DNA of 38,376 nt from a virus: positions 1 through 38,376 of IMG/VR virus record IMGVR_UViG_3300031722_000081; one strand, written 5' to 3'. Numbering within the stretch: the stretch's first letter is position 1; each line of letters opens with the position of its first letter. A program made the translations under genes and the position numbers. The notes beneath the pieces were generated by a model. It saw nothing but the letters and a program-made list of their open reading frames with translations. It was not told the origin of the DNA and made no database searches. Below are positions 1 to 7,938 of this stretch, one piece after another.

Positions 1-1065
1 TTTGTTTTCGGTAATGTTGACGAATACGGTAGAATTATTCTAAATATGTGGCGGCATCGTTTTCTTGCAAACATAGCCCAACTTGCTGCATATGGCGCGT
101 ATACCGAGGATGATACAGTTTTCGAGGAATTGCAGAAAATGTTTCGTACCATCGAAACCGATGCATCAAGCGTCTCTACTGTCCGTGATCACCGTTCGAT
201 TGTCGATGATTTCCTCTCCACCATGAATAATAAGGTCGTTGGTGATGGGGGACTTGGCATATCCTCGGGTTTCTCACGACTTGACGCGGTTATAGGCCGC
301 TTTCAACCAGGGACGCTCACCGTTGTTGCGGCGCGTACTGGTGGGGGGAAAACTGCTATTGGCCTCAACTTTATCGATGCCGCACTCAGGCAGCGTAAGA
401 AGGATGGGAGCGGTTTTAACGTGGCCTATCTCTCTCTTGAGATGAGTGATGAGTCTATCGCTAGTAGGTGGCTGTCACAAAATAGTGAGATCAATACAAA
501 CAAATTTCGTAACGGCCTGCTCGATGATACAGAGTGGGAGCGATTTGTAGACGCTGCAACAGAACTACAATCGGTGCCCGGTACGATGTTTACGCTACGC
601 CCACGCAATAACTTGCTCCCCCCGATGCGTGCGCAACTGCTACAGTTACGCCGTGATCATGGCATCGATATGATCGTCCTCGACTATCTCCAAAAGTGCA
701 AAATGGCAGAGGGCCGTGATCGTGATGAGAAACGTATCGAGATCGAGGAAGCTGTGATATGGTGTCGAACGATTGCGCAAGAGTTAGGTGTCCCGTTTAT
801 CTGCCTTGCACAGCTTAATCGTGAAAGCGAGAGTGCAACCCGTCCGACAATGGCGCACATCAAGGAGGCATCGGCAATCGAACAAGAAGCCGATATCGTT
901 TTGCTCATCCAGAAACATGTTGATCCAAATAATCCGAATCCCCCCAACTGGAATGCAACGCTCATTGTTGATAAGAATCGGGACGGCATGAAGACAGACA
1001 TCAAAATGAACTATGTAGGTGCCTGGACAAAGTTCCGTGAAGGGAGCATATCGGCAGATGAGTAG
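1..1065 (+). CDS. dnaB: Replicative DNA helicase, DnaB C-terminal (RecA-like) domain, 5' partial
   Basis: The reading frame is open from base 1, so the gene begins upstream and only its C-terminal 354 residues are seen. DnaB-family proteins unwind DNA at the replication fork as an ATP-driven hexameric ring. Visible motifs are a Walker A loop (ARTGGGKT, bases 331-354), the following YLSLEMS segment, a Walker B strand (MIVLDYLQ), the Q-loop-like region LAQLNRES, and the EQEADIVLLI strand near the end. An ATG at 46 exists but lies inside the domain and has no ribosome-binding site, so it is not the start. The stop overlaps the next start (ATGAGTAG). The family assignment is strong; a RecA/Sak4-type recombinase is less likely because the DnaB-specific C-terminal motifs are present. 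Confidence 0.92.
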   Translation, partial: FVFGNVDEYGRIILNMWRHRFLANIAQLAAYGAYTEDDTVFEELQKMFRTIETDASSVSTVRDHRSIVDDFLSTMNNKVVGDGGLGISSGFSRLDAVIGRFQPGTLTVVAARTGGGKTAIGLNFIDAALRQRKKDGSGFNVAYLSLEMSDESIASRWLSQNSEINTNKFRNGLLDDTEWERFVDAATELQSVPGTMFTLRPRNNLLPPMRAQLLQLRRDHGIDMIVLDYLQKCKMAEGRDRDEKRIEIEEAVIWCRTIAQELGVPFICLAQLNRESESATRPTMAHIKEASAIEQEADIVLLIQKHVDPNNPNPPNWNATLIVDKNRDGMKTDIKMNYVGAWTKFREGSISADE

Positions 1066-1525
1066 ATGCGACTACTGCCAACGTACTGCGCAAATAGGCA
1101 AAAATACATGCCTACGATGCGACAAGGCATTTGCCGATATGATAACCGTCAATGACGAGGCTATACAATCAATGACCTCTGACGGCTCTCGTGACACGAT
1201 TTTAATGGACGAGGCTATAGAGCTGTTTCAATCGAGAATAGCCCCCTTTCAAGATGCCCGGTATAATGATCGGGCTATCGTGCTAACCGCCTACATTGCC
1301 GATAATGACTTGCTTATGAATGTTGAGAGCATCTATCCGCACTTCTTCACCCAGTTAGATGCCCTCTTCTTCACGCGTAGCCTGGACACGCAAGATGCGC
1401 TTGCCTCTGCCTACCATTTTGCGCGTACCTACGTTGGTCCCGATGCCTATGATATCCGGTTCAAATCTGAGATCTATCGAAAAGAGGTGCAAAACTATAT
1501 TGACTTCCTCTCAGAATTAGTGTAA
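1058..1525 (+). CDS. Small zinc-ribbon protein, unknown function
   Basis: 155 residues. The N-terminus has two CxxC pairs (CDYC and CLRC) ten residues apart, which is a short zinc ribbon. The rest is helical with no family I recognise. I chose ATG 1058 because it overlaps the helicase stop and has AGGGAG about ten bases upstream; the longer frame from 1019 would run deep into the helicase gene. Lying between a replicative helicase and a helicase-methyltransferase, it may belong to the replication module, but this is inference from position only. Confidence 0.75.
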   Translation: MSRCDYCQRTAQIGKNTCLRCDKAFADMITVNDEAIQSMTSDGSRDTILMDEAIELFQSRIAPFQDARYNDRAIVLTAYIADNDLLMNVESIYPHFFTQLDALFFTRSLDTQDALASAYHFARTYVGPDAYDIRFKSEIYRKEVQNYIDFLSELV

Positions 1526-1559
1526 AATGACAAATATACTAGTGAAGAAAGGAACAGTA

Positions 1560-3758
1560 ATGATTGACTATGCAGATTTCTTAAAAGAGAAAAAGCGGGT
1601 AGCGTCAACCGTGGGGATTGACGTATCGCTAGATGACATCAACCCGATCCTCTTTGACTTCCAGAGGGTGCTTGTCCAGTGGGCACTGCGCAAAGGACGT
1701 GCTGCGCTCTTCGTCGATACTGGACTCGGCAAAACATTCTGTCAGGTGGAGTGGGCGCGTTTAGTTGGGGGTACATCACTAATCGTGGCCCCGCTCTCAG
1801 TGGCCCGGCAAACTGTCAATGAGGCGGCAAAGATCGGTGTTGATGTCCACTATACTCGTAGTGGCGACGACGTTATCAAAGATGGCATCAACATCACGAA
1901 CTACGAGATGTTAGATCATTTTGATCCTACTATGTTTCGATCAATCGTCCTCGATGAGAGTAGCATCCTCAAATCACTGGACGGCAAAACAAAGACAAAG
2001 CTCATAGATTTGTTTCGTGATGTCCCATATAAGCTCTGTTGCACTGCTACACCTGCACCAAACGACGTGACAGAGCTGACCAACCATGCCGAATTCTTGA
2101 ATGTCATGACGCGCACTGAGATGCTCTCCATGTTCTTTGTCCATGACAATAGCAACGGTTCAGGCAGTGGATGGCGGCTTAAGAGACACGCTGAAACCGC
2201 ATTCTATCGGTGGCTGGCATCATGGTCAATGAGCGTTAAAAAGCCGTCTGATATTGGTTTCTCTGATGAGGGGTATATTCTCCCTGCACTTCATGTGATC
2301 CCTGCATTTGTCGAAACCGATTATAGCCCCCCTGATCAGCTCTTCTTTACCGGGCTTCATGGTATCCAGGACCGGGCGAAAGCACGCAAAGGCACGATCA
2401 ATGAGCGCATCAATCATATCGTGTCAATGGTAAGCGAAAGCTCCCAACAATGGATACTCTGGTGTGGTATGAATGAGGAGAGTGCAACTCTCGCAAAGCT
2501 CATCCCAGATAGTGTTGAAGTGACGGGGAGTGACTCACCCGACAAAAAGATTGATGCCATTGAGCGGTTTCAGCGTGGGGATATCCGTGTCCTCATAACA
2601 AAACCCAAAATAGCTGGATTTGGCATCAACCTACAAAACTGTTTCAACATGGCATTCATCGGCCTCTCTGATAGCTTTGAAGCGTACTACCAGTGCGTTC
2701 GCAGGTGCTATCGATTCGGGCAAAAGATGCCCGTGTTTGCATACATTGTCCTCGCCGATATTGAGCGCGAGATTTACGCAAATGTTATGGAGAAAGAGCA
2801 AGAAGCAAAGGAAATGAGCGATAAGCTTATCGACTGTGTAAAGGAGTCAGAGATGGAAGAACTAGCGTTAGCAGAACGCAAGGAAGAATATAGGACGGAT
2901 ACGATCCGTGAGAACCAATACACAATCATGCTCGGTGACAGTTGTGAGCGGCTAGCAGAGGTGGCCGACAACTCTATCGATATGGCGCTTTTCTCTCCCC
3001 CCTTTGAGTCACTTTATACCTATTCCCCAACGGAGCGCGATCTGGGCAATAGCAAAACATCGGATGAATTTTACACTCATTTCAACTACATCATCGACCA
3101 TTTGTTACGGGCCATTAAACCAGGGCGTAACTGTTGCGTGCATGTGCAACAGTTAGCCGCCAGCCTTATCAATGATGGATACATCGGCCTGAAAGATTTT
3201 CGCGGGGATGTGATCCGGGCATTCATTGCCCGTGGTTTCATCTATCATGGTGAAATCTGCATTCAAAAAAATCCACAGTCTCAAGCCGTACGCACAAAGG
3301 CTAAAGGGCTTATGTTCGTGCAGCTCCATAAAGATAGTTCATGGCTCAGGCCCGGTCTCGCTGATTATATCGTGGTGTTTCGCAAGCCCGGTGAGAATGC
3401 GGTGCCCATCCATCCAAACATCTCTCATGACGACTGGATTAAGTGGGCGCATCCGGTCTGGTACGACATCAAGGAGAGCGATACGCTCAACGTTGCGGAA
3501 GGGCGCGATAAAGACGATGAGAAGCACGTTTGTCCCTTACAATTGCAAACCATTGAGCGATGCGTCAGGCTATGGAGTAACCCCGGTGAAACGATCCTCT
3601 CGCCATTTATGGGCATCGGCAGTGAAGGATATGAGTCGGTTCGGCATGATCGCAAGTTTGTTGGTATTGAGCTAAAACCGTCCTATTTTCAGGCGGCTCA
3701 GAAGAATTTAGCGCGTGCGGTTGCCACAAAGCAGCAAGCAACTCTCTTTGACCTGTGA
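1560..3758 (+). CDS. SNF2-type DNA helicase fused to a DNA methyltransferase
   Basis: 732 residues with two enzymes in one chain. Residues about 20-440 form a superfamily 2 (SNF2-like) ATPase: Walker A DTGLGKT near residue 52, DEAH-box equivalent LDES near 131, CCTATPAP (motif III), and a C-terminal lobe ending in RCYRFGQ (motif VI arginines). Residues about 450-732 form a beta-class amino-methyltransferase: target-amine motif SPPF at 479-482 and the SAM-binding motif SPFMGIG at 681-687 followed by FVGIEL. SPPF favours N4-cytosine, but N6-adenine is not excluded. Phages use such fusions to modify their own DNA, probably against host restriction. ATG 1560 is preferred over 1527 because AAAGGA lies upstream. 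No specificity partner is seen nearby. Confidence 0.9.
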   Translation: MIDYADFLKEKKRVASTVGIDVSLDDINPILFDFQRVLVQWALRKGRAALFVDTGLGKTFCQVEWARLVGGTSLIVAPLSVARQTVNEAAKIGVDVHYTRSGDDVIKDGINITNYEMLDHFDPTMFRSIVLDESSILKSLDGKTKTKLIDLFRDVPYKLCCTATPAPNDVTELTNHAEFLNVMTRTEMLSMFFVHDNSNGSGSGWRLKRHAETAFYRWLASWSMSVKKPSDIGFSDEGYILPALHVIPAFVETDYSPPDQLFFTGLHGIQDRAKARKGTINERINHIVSMVSESSQQWILWCGMNEESATLAKLIPDSVEVTGSDSPDKKIDAIERFQRGDIRVLITKPKIAGFGINLQNCFNMAFIGLSDSFEAYYQCVRRCYRFGQKMPVFAYIVLADIEREIYANVMEKEQEAKEMSDKLIDCVKESEMEELALAERKEEYRTDTIRENQYTIMLGDSCERLAEVADNSIDMALFSPPFESLYTYSPTERDLGNSKTSDEFYTHFNYIIDHLLRAIKPGRNCCVHVQQLAASLINDGYIGLKDFRGDVIRAFIARGFIYHGEICIQKNPQSQAVRTKAKGLMFVQLHKDSSWLRPGLADYIVVFRKPGENAVPIHPNISHDDWIKWAHPVWYDIKESDTLNVAEGRDKDDEKHVCPLQLQTIERCVRLWSNPGETILSPFMGIGSEGYESVRHDRKFVGIELKPSYFQAAQKNLARAVATKQQATLFDL

Positions 3759-3783
3759 TTTCTTATGAAGAAAGGGATAAGTA

Positions 3784-4110
3784 ATGACACAATTTCATCA
3801 AGAGGGGCAACGCGTGAGCGGTACACAGTATAACGTCGGTGGGGATATTGGCACGAAGGGGCATGACCGGTACTACCGGGTAGACTATACTCGCGCAGGG
3901 GAGGAAGTCACCTTTGGTGAGCGCACAAAATACGGATATCTGGAAGGAAAGATTCTCTTTCTTGCTGCTGATATCGTTCTCGACGTACCGCTACGAGCAT
4001 GGCCTATGCTGCTCCGCAACCGGTTTATCCTGAGTGGACACTCAGAAGAGACACGACTATCCGACATGGTGAAGAAACTGGAAGAACAAGGATTCAAGAG
4101 GGAAGAGTAA
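3784..4110 (+). CDS. Hypothetical protein with a YNVGGDI-type motif
   Basis: 108 residues, with GAAAGGGATAAGTA before the ATG. The N-terminal part carries VSGTQYNVGGDIG. Short strand-turn motifs of this kind (Q-Y-N-V-x-G-D-I) occur in linkers of multidomain signalling ATPases, but here the motif is in a small stand-alone protein. The C-terminal half looks helical, with a hydrophobic stretch around IVLDVPLRAWPMLL that is too polar for a clear membrane helix. Function unknown. Confidence 0.7.
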   Translation: MTQFHQEGQRVSGTQYNVGGDIGTKGHDRYYRVDYTRAGEEVTFGERTKYGYLEGKILFLAADIVLDVPLRAWPMLLRNRFILSGHSEETRLSDMVKKLEEQGFKREE

Positions 4111-4111
4111 C

Positions 4112-4219
4112 ATGCGTGATGTTATGGTTTTCCTTTACGGAATATCCGCCGCTCTTACGTTTCTTGTCGTGTGTTCGTGTATAAGTAGAATTGCAACATG
4201 GTTGAAAGAAAGGGAATAG
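4112..4219 (+). CDS. 35-residue single-span membrane peptide
   Basis: A short frame of 35 codons starts two bases after the previous stop. It begins MRDVMVFLYG, continues as an uninterrupted hydrophobic helix of about 20 residues, and ends with the positively charged tail ATWLKERE. GAGGGAAGAG lies just upstream of the ATG. The frame fills almost all of the space between its neighbours. The clean topology (one helix, charged end) and spacing argue for a real gene; the length is the main reason for doubt. It may be a small membrane effector, but nothing shows the target. Confidence 0.55.
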   Translation: MRDVMVFLYGISAALTFLVVCSCISRIATWLKERE

Positions 4220-4221
4220 TC

Positions 4222-4560
4222 ATGGGTAACAAAAAGTACTATCTCTGCAATATCAAAAACGAGCAGGTTCTAGCTGAGTTCTACGACAAAGACGATTGTG
4301 AAGGTTTCATGTTTGCTATGAATGATTGGCATGATCATCATGACATAGAAAACCAGGGGTCATACACAATCGTTGAAGCAACATCCACTATCCAGGCATC
4401 TGACATTCTAGAGGTTGCAGCACATGCAAAGAACTGCAAATATGCCGCAGTTCTGATTGAGGCAAAGCGTCTTGATGGAGATGAGCGGATACAATTTGCG
4501 GATAAATGGTTCGCACTCATGCGTTTTATGAATGCCTCGAAGTTCTGGCAAGCTGATTAA
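4222..4560 (+). CDS. Hypothetical protein
   Basis: 112 residues. ATG 4222 is chosen over 4198 because GAAAGGGAATAGTC precedes it and because 4198 lies inside the upstream membrane-peptide gene. No recognised domain. The sequence is mixed alpha/beta with a long probable helix (residues about 60-90). It ends just before the promoter and inverted repeat that precede the HNH gene. Confidence 0.7.
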   Translation: MGNKKYYLCNIKNEQVLAEFYDKDDCEGFMFAMNDWHDHHDIENQGSYTIVEATSTIQASDILEVAAHAKNCKYAAVLIEAKRLDGDERIQFADKWFALMRFMNASKFWQAD

Positions 4561-4563
4561 GGC

Positions 4564-4593
4564 TTGACCAATATATCGATCATGCGTTATGCT
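4564..4593 (+). promoter_or_regulatory. Putative promoter of the HNH gene
   Basis: TTGACC (4564-4569) and TATGCT (4588-4593) with an 18-base spacer. Predicted transcription start would be near 4600, inside the loop between the two arms of the inverted repeat at 4574-4623, so a transcript from this promoter lacks the left arm. Moderate match only. Confidence 0.45.
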
Positions 4594-4623
4594 CTTAAAA
4601 AAGGAGGAAACGCATGATCGATA
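4574..4623. repeat. Inverted repeat enclosing the ribosome-binding site and start codon of the HNH gene
   Basis: Perfect 15-base arms at 4574-4588 and 4609-4623 with a 20-base loop. The Shine-Dalgarno AAGGAGG (4601-4607) is in the loop and the start codon ATG (4614) is in the right arm. In RNA read through from upstream, the start codon would be paired. As DNA it could also serve as an operator over the promoter at 4564-4593. Confidence 0.85.
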
Positions 4624-5009
4624 CTATTTTTCATACCGAGCGAGAAGACGAACTTCATTATATGCCCTATTCTGTCTACCTCAAAACGCCGGAGTGGTTA
4701 GCAACGCGTGAGCGGATCTTGCTCCGTGACGGCTACCGGTGTCGTTTATGCGGGCGAGATAGGGCATGTAAAGACAGCCAGGGTCGGGCTATCGTGTTAG
4801 TCGTACATCACAACTCCTACGATCATCGAGGCTATGAATTAGATCATGAACTGATCACTCTCTGCAAACAAGAACACGATCTTTTTCATGCCATGAATCC
4901 AGATTTCCCCCGATCCTACGGTAGACCAAAGAAGCAACGAACGATAAAACGAGCAGAAAAGCGCAACACCGATCCCAAAACATTGCCGAAAATGCGTATG
5001 CTGTTTTGA
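4614..5009 (+). CDS. HNH endonuclease
   Basis: 131 residues with a full HNH zinc-stabilised nuclease layout: CRLC (Cys43, Cys46), a VVHH core (His65-His66), then LC-x3-H-x3-H (Cys84, His88, His92). HNH enzymes cut DNA with one metal ion. In phages such free-standing genes are either homing nucleases or, when next to the terminase, packaging partners; here the terminase is 20 kb away. SD AAGGAGG is the strongest in the region, yet the start codon lies in an inverted repeat arm, implying tight control. The next gene is a DUF262 protein, a family that in type IV restriction (GmrSD) works with an HNH-type domain. Confidence 0.85.
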   Translation: MIDTIFHTEREDELHYMPYSVYLKTPEWLATRERILLRDGYRCRLCGRDRACKDSQGRAIVLVVHHNSYDHRGYELDHELITLCKQEHDLFHAMNPDFPRSYGRPKKQRTIKRAEKRNTDPKTLPKMRMLF

Positions 5010-5018
5010 GGAAAGATT

Positions 5019-5047
5019 TTGACAAAATTATCACTTCATGCTATGAT
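5019..5047 (+). promoter_or_regulatory. Promoter of the DUF262 gene
   Basis: Perfect -35 TTGACA (5019-5024), 17-base spacer and -10 TATGAT (5042-5047). It starts just after the HNH stop and drives the DUF262 gene at 5090, giving a leader of about 35 bases that contains the palindrome at 5051-5068. Confidence 0.75.
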
Positions 5048-5050
5048 GGT

Positions 5051-5068
5051 TGGGTCAGTATTGACCCA
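5051..5068. promoter_or_regulatory. Palindromic operator or leader hairpin
   Basis: TGGGTCA-GTAT-TGACCCA, 7-base perfect arms, placed from about 4 bases downstream of the -10 box and covering the predicted transcription start. This is the usual position for a repressor operator; the 4-base loop also allows a small RNA hairpin. Confidence 0.6.
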
Positions 5069-5089
5069 ATGAAGAAAGGAAACAAACGT

Positions 5090-6223
5090 ATGCCTGATGA
5101 GAAGATCATCGAGAGTAACAGGGTGACGATCCGGTCACTGATTGCCAATTGGGAGTATTATTATAATATCCCCGATTGGCAACGCGGCCCCGTATGGGCT
5201 AAGCCAAAACAGCGCGGTTTCATCCGTACACTACTTGAGGGCAACTACGCAAATGCAATCGTGTTCTACCCGGAGAACGGGAAACGGTATGTCCTTGACG
5301 GCCAACAACGCCTGAACGCTATTCGTGCCTTCGTCGATGGTCGATTAGGTCTCTATAGCAATAACATGGGGCGTTATTACCGAGACCTCAAAGAAAACGA
5401 TCTAAACAAATTTCTCAATTATTCCATCACTTTTGACACGCTGCATGGATGGTCACTTGATGGTATCATTGAGAGCTACATTGCAATCCAGAATCTCCAG
5501 GCACAGAAGGCATCGGAGAAGCAATTTGCGTACTCCACCACGACAGAGATCGGAAAGTTTGCCCGCACACTGGCAACGGAGAACCCGTTCTTTTCTCAAG
5601 TTTACATTGCCAATGAATACAAAGGCGATTACAGCATGGCACTCTACCCTATTGCAATGGAGCGATTGGGGGGACTTGCAGGCATGGATACACCGTCCAT
5701 TAATGCGCTTGTGAAGGGTGTAAGCCACGGTGTCATCCTTACCGATGCCATGAAGTACCGCGTCGATGAGAACCTTACCTATGCCGCTTTGCTGTTTAGC
5801 GGTATCAAAACAAAAGCACGAACGGCTGTCATCCCGATCTACCAGTCAATCGCATTCTTACGCCTCTGTGGCTATGATCTGGACCATTCCGAAAGCGGCG
5901 CACTTGCCGCATGGTTTAGGGAAAGTGTTGACGATGATCACAAACAAGTTTCATTTGTTGATGGCGTGCTGCATCATATCTACCGACGTGGTGCCCAAGA
6001 AACATTCTGGTTGAATCAACTCAGAGCAATGGCCTCATCGCCCGGCCTTCTCCCCGGAGAGAACAGCACACGGCAAATTAATCGCCTCTATTCCTGGATG
6101 TACCGCAATGGGAAATGCATCCACTGTGGGGAGTCAGTTCGCCCTTCCCATTTTGATGAGCACGCCTTTAGTGCCGGTGACACCTGCAAAACACAACAAG
6201 CACAACCAGTCAACGCAGACTAA
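5090..6223 (+). CDS. DUF262 (GmrS/ParB-like) protein
   Basis: 377 residues. The N-terminal 120 residues match the DUF262 fold: IPDWQRGPVW near residue 26, a helix, then the signature LDGQQRLNA with Asp70-Gly-Gln-Gln-Arg74. In GmrSD type IV restriction enzymes this domain binds and hydrolyses NTPs to drive an attached HNH-like nuclease. The nuclease domain (DUF1524) is absent; the C-terminus instead has a possible metal site (CIHC, then H and C near residues 343-366). ATG 5090 has AAGAAAGGAAAC upstream and follows its own promoter; the in-frame ATG at 5006 would start before that promoter. Role unknown: DNA-damage, modification sensing or phage defence are all possible. Confidence 0.8.
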   Translation: MPDEKIIESNRVTIRSLIANWEYYYNIPDWQRGPVWAKPKQRGFIRTLLEGNYANAIVFYPENGKRYVLDGQQRLNAIRAFVDGRLGLYSNNMGRYYRDLKENDLNKFLNYSITFDTLHGWSLDGIIESYIAIQNLQAQKASEKQFAYSTTTEIGKFARTLATENPFFSQVYIANEYKGDYSMALYPIAMERLGGLAGMDTPSINALVKGVSHGVILTDAMKYRVDENLTYAALLFSGIKTKARTAVIPIYQSIAFLRLCGYDLDHSESGALAAWFRESVDDDHKQVSFVDGVLHHIYRRGAQETFWLNQLRAMASSPGLLPGENSTRQINRLYSWMYRNGKCIHCGESVRPSHFDEHAFSAGDTCKTQQAQPVNAD

Positions 6224-6227
6224 CGAT

Positions 6228-6265
6228 AAAAGAAAAGTGAGTGAAAACACACTCACTTTTCTTTT
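6228..6265. terminator. Strong hairpin terminator after the DUF262 gene
   Basis: Perfect 16-base stem (6228-6243 with 6250-6265) and 6-base loop. The A-rich left arm and T-rich right arm (ending TTTTCTTTT) make it a terminator candidate in both directions. A promoter follows directly at 6274. Confidence 0.75.
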
Positions 6266-6273
6266 CCTCCCTA

Positions 6274-6302
6274 TTGACAAATGTATTAGAGTATGATAAT
6301 AT
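6274..6302 (+). promoter_or_regulatory. Promoter of the 6.3-9.8 kb operon
   Basis: TTGACA (6274-6279), 17-base spacer, TAATAT (6297-6302). The 16 bases TTGACAAATGTATTAG are identical to those of the promoter at 10847, so the spacer is conserved as well as the boxes. Drives the run of overlapping genes from 6342 to 9803. Confidence 0.75.
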
Positions 6303-6341
6303 GAGAATACATTAAGAAACAAAATATGAAAGGAAAGCACA

Positions 6342-6641
6342 TTGCAGATTATCCATGTATTAGACGATGGTGGTGTTATAACGTACATCACAGAGGATAT
6401 GTATCAAGCTTTGAAGCATGCTGGTGGGGCGCCATTTGACGCGTTTCTGGAAGAGCCATACAATATGGCCTATCTTCGAGATGAGGTGAGGGTCCGAGAC
6501 TACATTCAGGCTCTTCAAACTCAGGCTAATATCATGCGGGCCGGGGCGGTGAGCCGATGGGTTCACCGTACACAATTAGAAGAGGCCCGGCAATTTATAT
6601 CCGACGCTATTGAGCCGTATCAAGAAGGAGATGATAGATAA
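6342..6641 (+). CDS. Hypothetical protein, TTG start
   Basis: 99 residues from a TTG codon with GAAAGGAAAGCACA just upstream; no in-frame ATG lies at the right place. First gene after the promoter at 6274. The N-terminus (QIIHVLDDGGVITYI) looks like a strand pair and the rest is helical. No family recognised. The stop TAA shares bases with the next ATG (TAATG). Confidence 0.7.
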   Translation: MQIIHVLDDGGVITYITEDMYQALKHAGGAPFDAFLEEPYNMAYLRDEVRVRDYIQALQTQANIMRAGAVSRWVHRTQLEEARQFISDAIEPYQEGDDR

Positions 6642-7021
6642 TGGGAAACAAAGTACGCGCCGGGCGCTACATGATGAATGTCGTTGACCGGAGCAACCCG
6701 GTCTATGTCGAATACTTTACCTATGACGAATGGCACAGAGATGCCAAATACTCGATACGGGCAAATGTCCACTTTGGAGAAGTGCGCCTCGTCGATGACT
6801 CTGCTGAGACCGCCGCCACGTATATCGTTGCATGGCAGTACATCCTGAACAATCAGAAGAAGTCGTTTGGCTTATCATGGGCCAATCCTATGACGCACTA
6901 CGATAACAAAGAGTACGATATTCAGCGCGATCTAAAAGCCTCGCTAGAGCTGCCAGACGACGTTGAATTAGATAACGATGACTATTATGATACGGATGAT
7001 ATCCAGTCTGGAAAGTGGTGA
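6641..7021 (+). CDS. Hypothetical acidic protein
   Basis: 126 residues. TAATG overlap with the previous gene and AAGGAGATGATAG upstream fix the start. Mostly beta in the first half, ending in an Asp/Tyr-rich tail (DNDDYYDTDD). No domain recognised. Translationally coupled to both neighbours. Confidence 0.75.
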   Translation: MGNKVRAGRYMMNVVDRSNPVYVEYFTYDEWHRDAKYSIRANVHFGEVRLVDDSAETAATYIVAWQYILNNQKKSFGLSWANPMTHYDNKEYDIQRDLKASLELPDDVELDNDDYYDTDDIQSGKW

Positions 7022-7026
7022 GAGAC

Positions 7027-7938
7027 ATGGATGATGAACTGGTACGCGTCTATATTCAGAGAGAGGAAGGGGGGGGATACCTCCCCTATGATGTCCCCAC
7101 ATTCGACATCACCAATGACGAAAACGGATCGTCTGTGTTGATCGACAAGTGGCGATACAGCTTGATATCGTCAATCAATAAAGAAGAGGAACCATTTGGG
7201 GCCGGGTACTTCTATCACTATGATGAGGCCGATGATAGGGTTGTTGTGCTCGTTCACCATCATAGTGATGATCTTTTCTTTGATGATCTCTATCTCTATG
7301 AGACGACTCTCACCTATGACCACTGTGTTATCACCTTTGACTACGTTGACCCCTACCTACGCAATCTCATTATGCGAGATTATGTAGCCGATCAGCTCTT
7401 ATCAATGAGCGAGGTAGAGCAAAACGGTGTCCTGGGTGTGTTTGTGGAGGCCGTAGAGGAAGAGGTGATTAATCCCCGCATTGCCCGCTACGGGGGGCGA
7501 CAGCGTACGTCTCTTGCCGATTGGAAGCTCTTTGAGCAGTTCTCCATTGACCATCCTGAGCTTTACGTGTTTTCTCATGTGCTTGCTGAGCACGCGATCC
7601 TTTATGGGCGTATGCGGTCTCAGCATGAGCAGAACTTGAGCGCGATGCAATCCTACTGGTTCTGTGGCATGGAGATGCAATTAGAAACCATTGCCGACCT
7701 CCCTCTACGCAAGTGGAATGGTGGATGTACGATTGTGGCAGACGTTGAGAGTCGCTATTATAGCCGTATCTTCATCGATATTGACTCTATATCGCACATG
7801 TGCGATATCCAGATCGTCTCTATGAATAATAACGAGAAAATAGAACTCACCAGAATTGACATTCTTGAGACACTCCGGTATCTCACACTGCTCAATTTTG
7901 ATCATGAGAATGAAAAAATAGGATGGTCATTGGAATGA
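7027..7938 (+). CDS. Hypothetical protein
   Basis: 303 residues, the largest gene of this operon. ATG 7027 is preferred over GTG 7015 or 7018 because GGTGAG lies correctly spaced before it. Acidic, alternating strands and helices, with an SDDLFFDDLYLYE patch and a helical centre around residues 120-200. I recognise no family. The stop overlaps the next start (ATGA at 7935). Confidence 0.75.
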   Translation: MDDELVRVYIQREEGGGYLPYDVPTFDITNDENGSSVLIDKWRYSLISSINKEEEPFGAGYFYHYDEADDRVVVLVHHHSDDLFFDDLYLYETTLTYDHCVITFDYVDPYLRNLIMRDYVADQLLSMSEVEQNGVLGVFVEAVEEEVINPRIARYGGRQRTSLADWKLFEQFSIDHPELYVFSHVLAEHAILYGRMRSQHEQNLSAMQSYWFCGMEMQLETIADLPLRKWNGGCTIVADVESRYYSRIFIDIDSISHMCDIQIVSMNNNEKIELTRIDILETLRYLTLLNFDHENEKIGWSLE

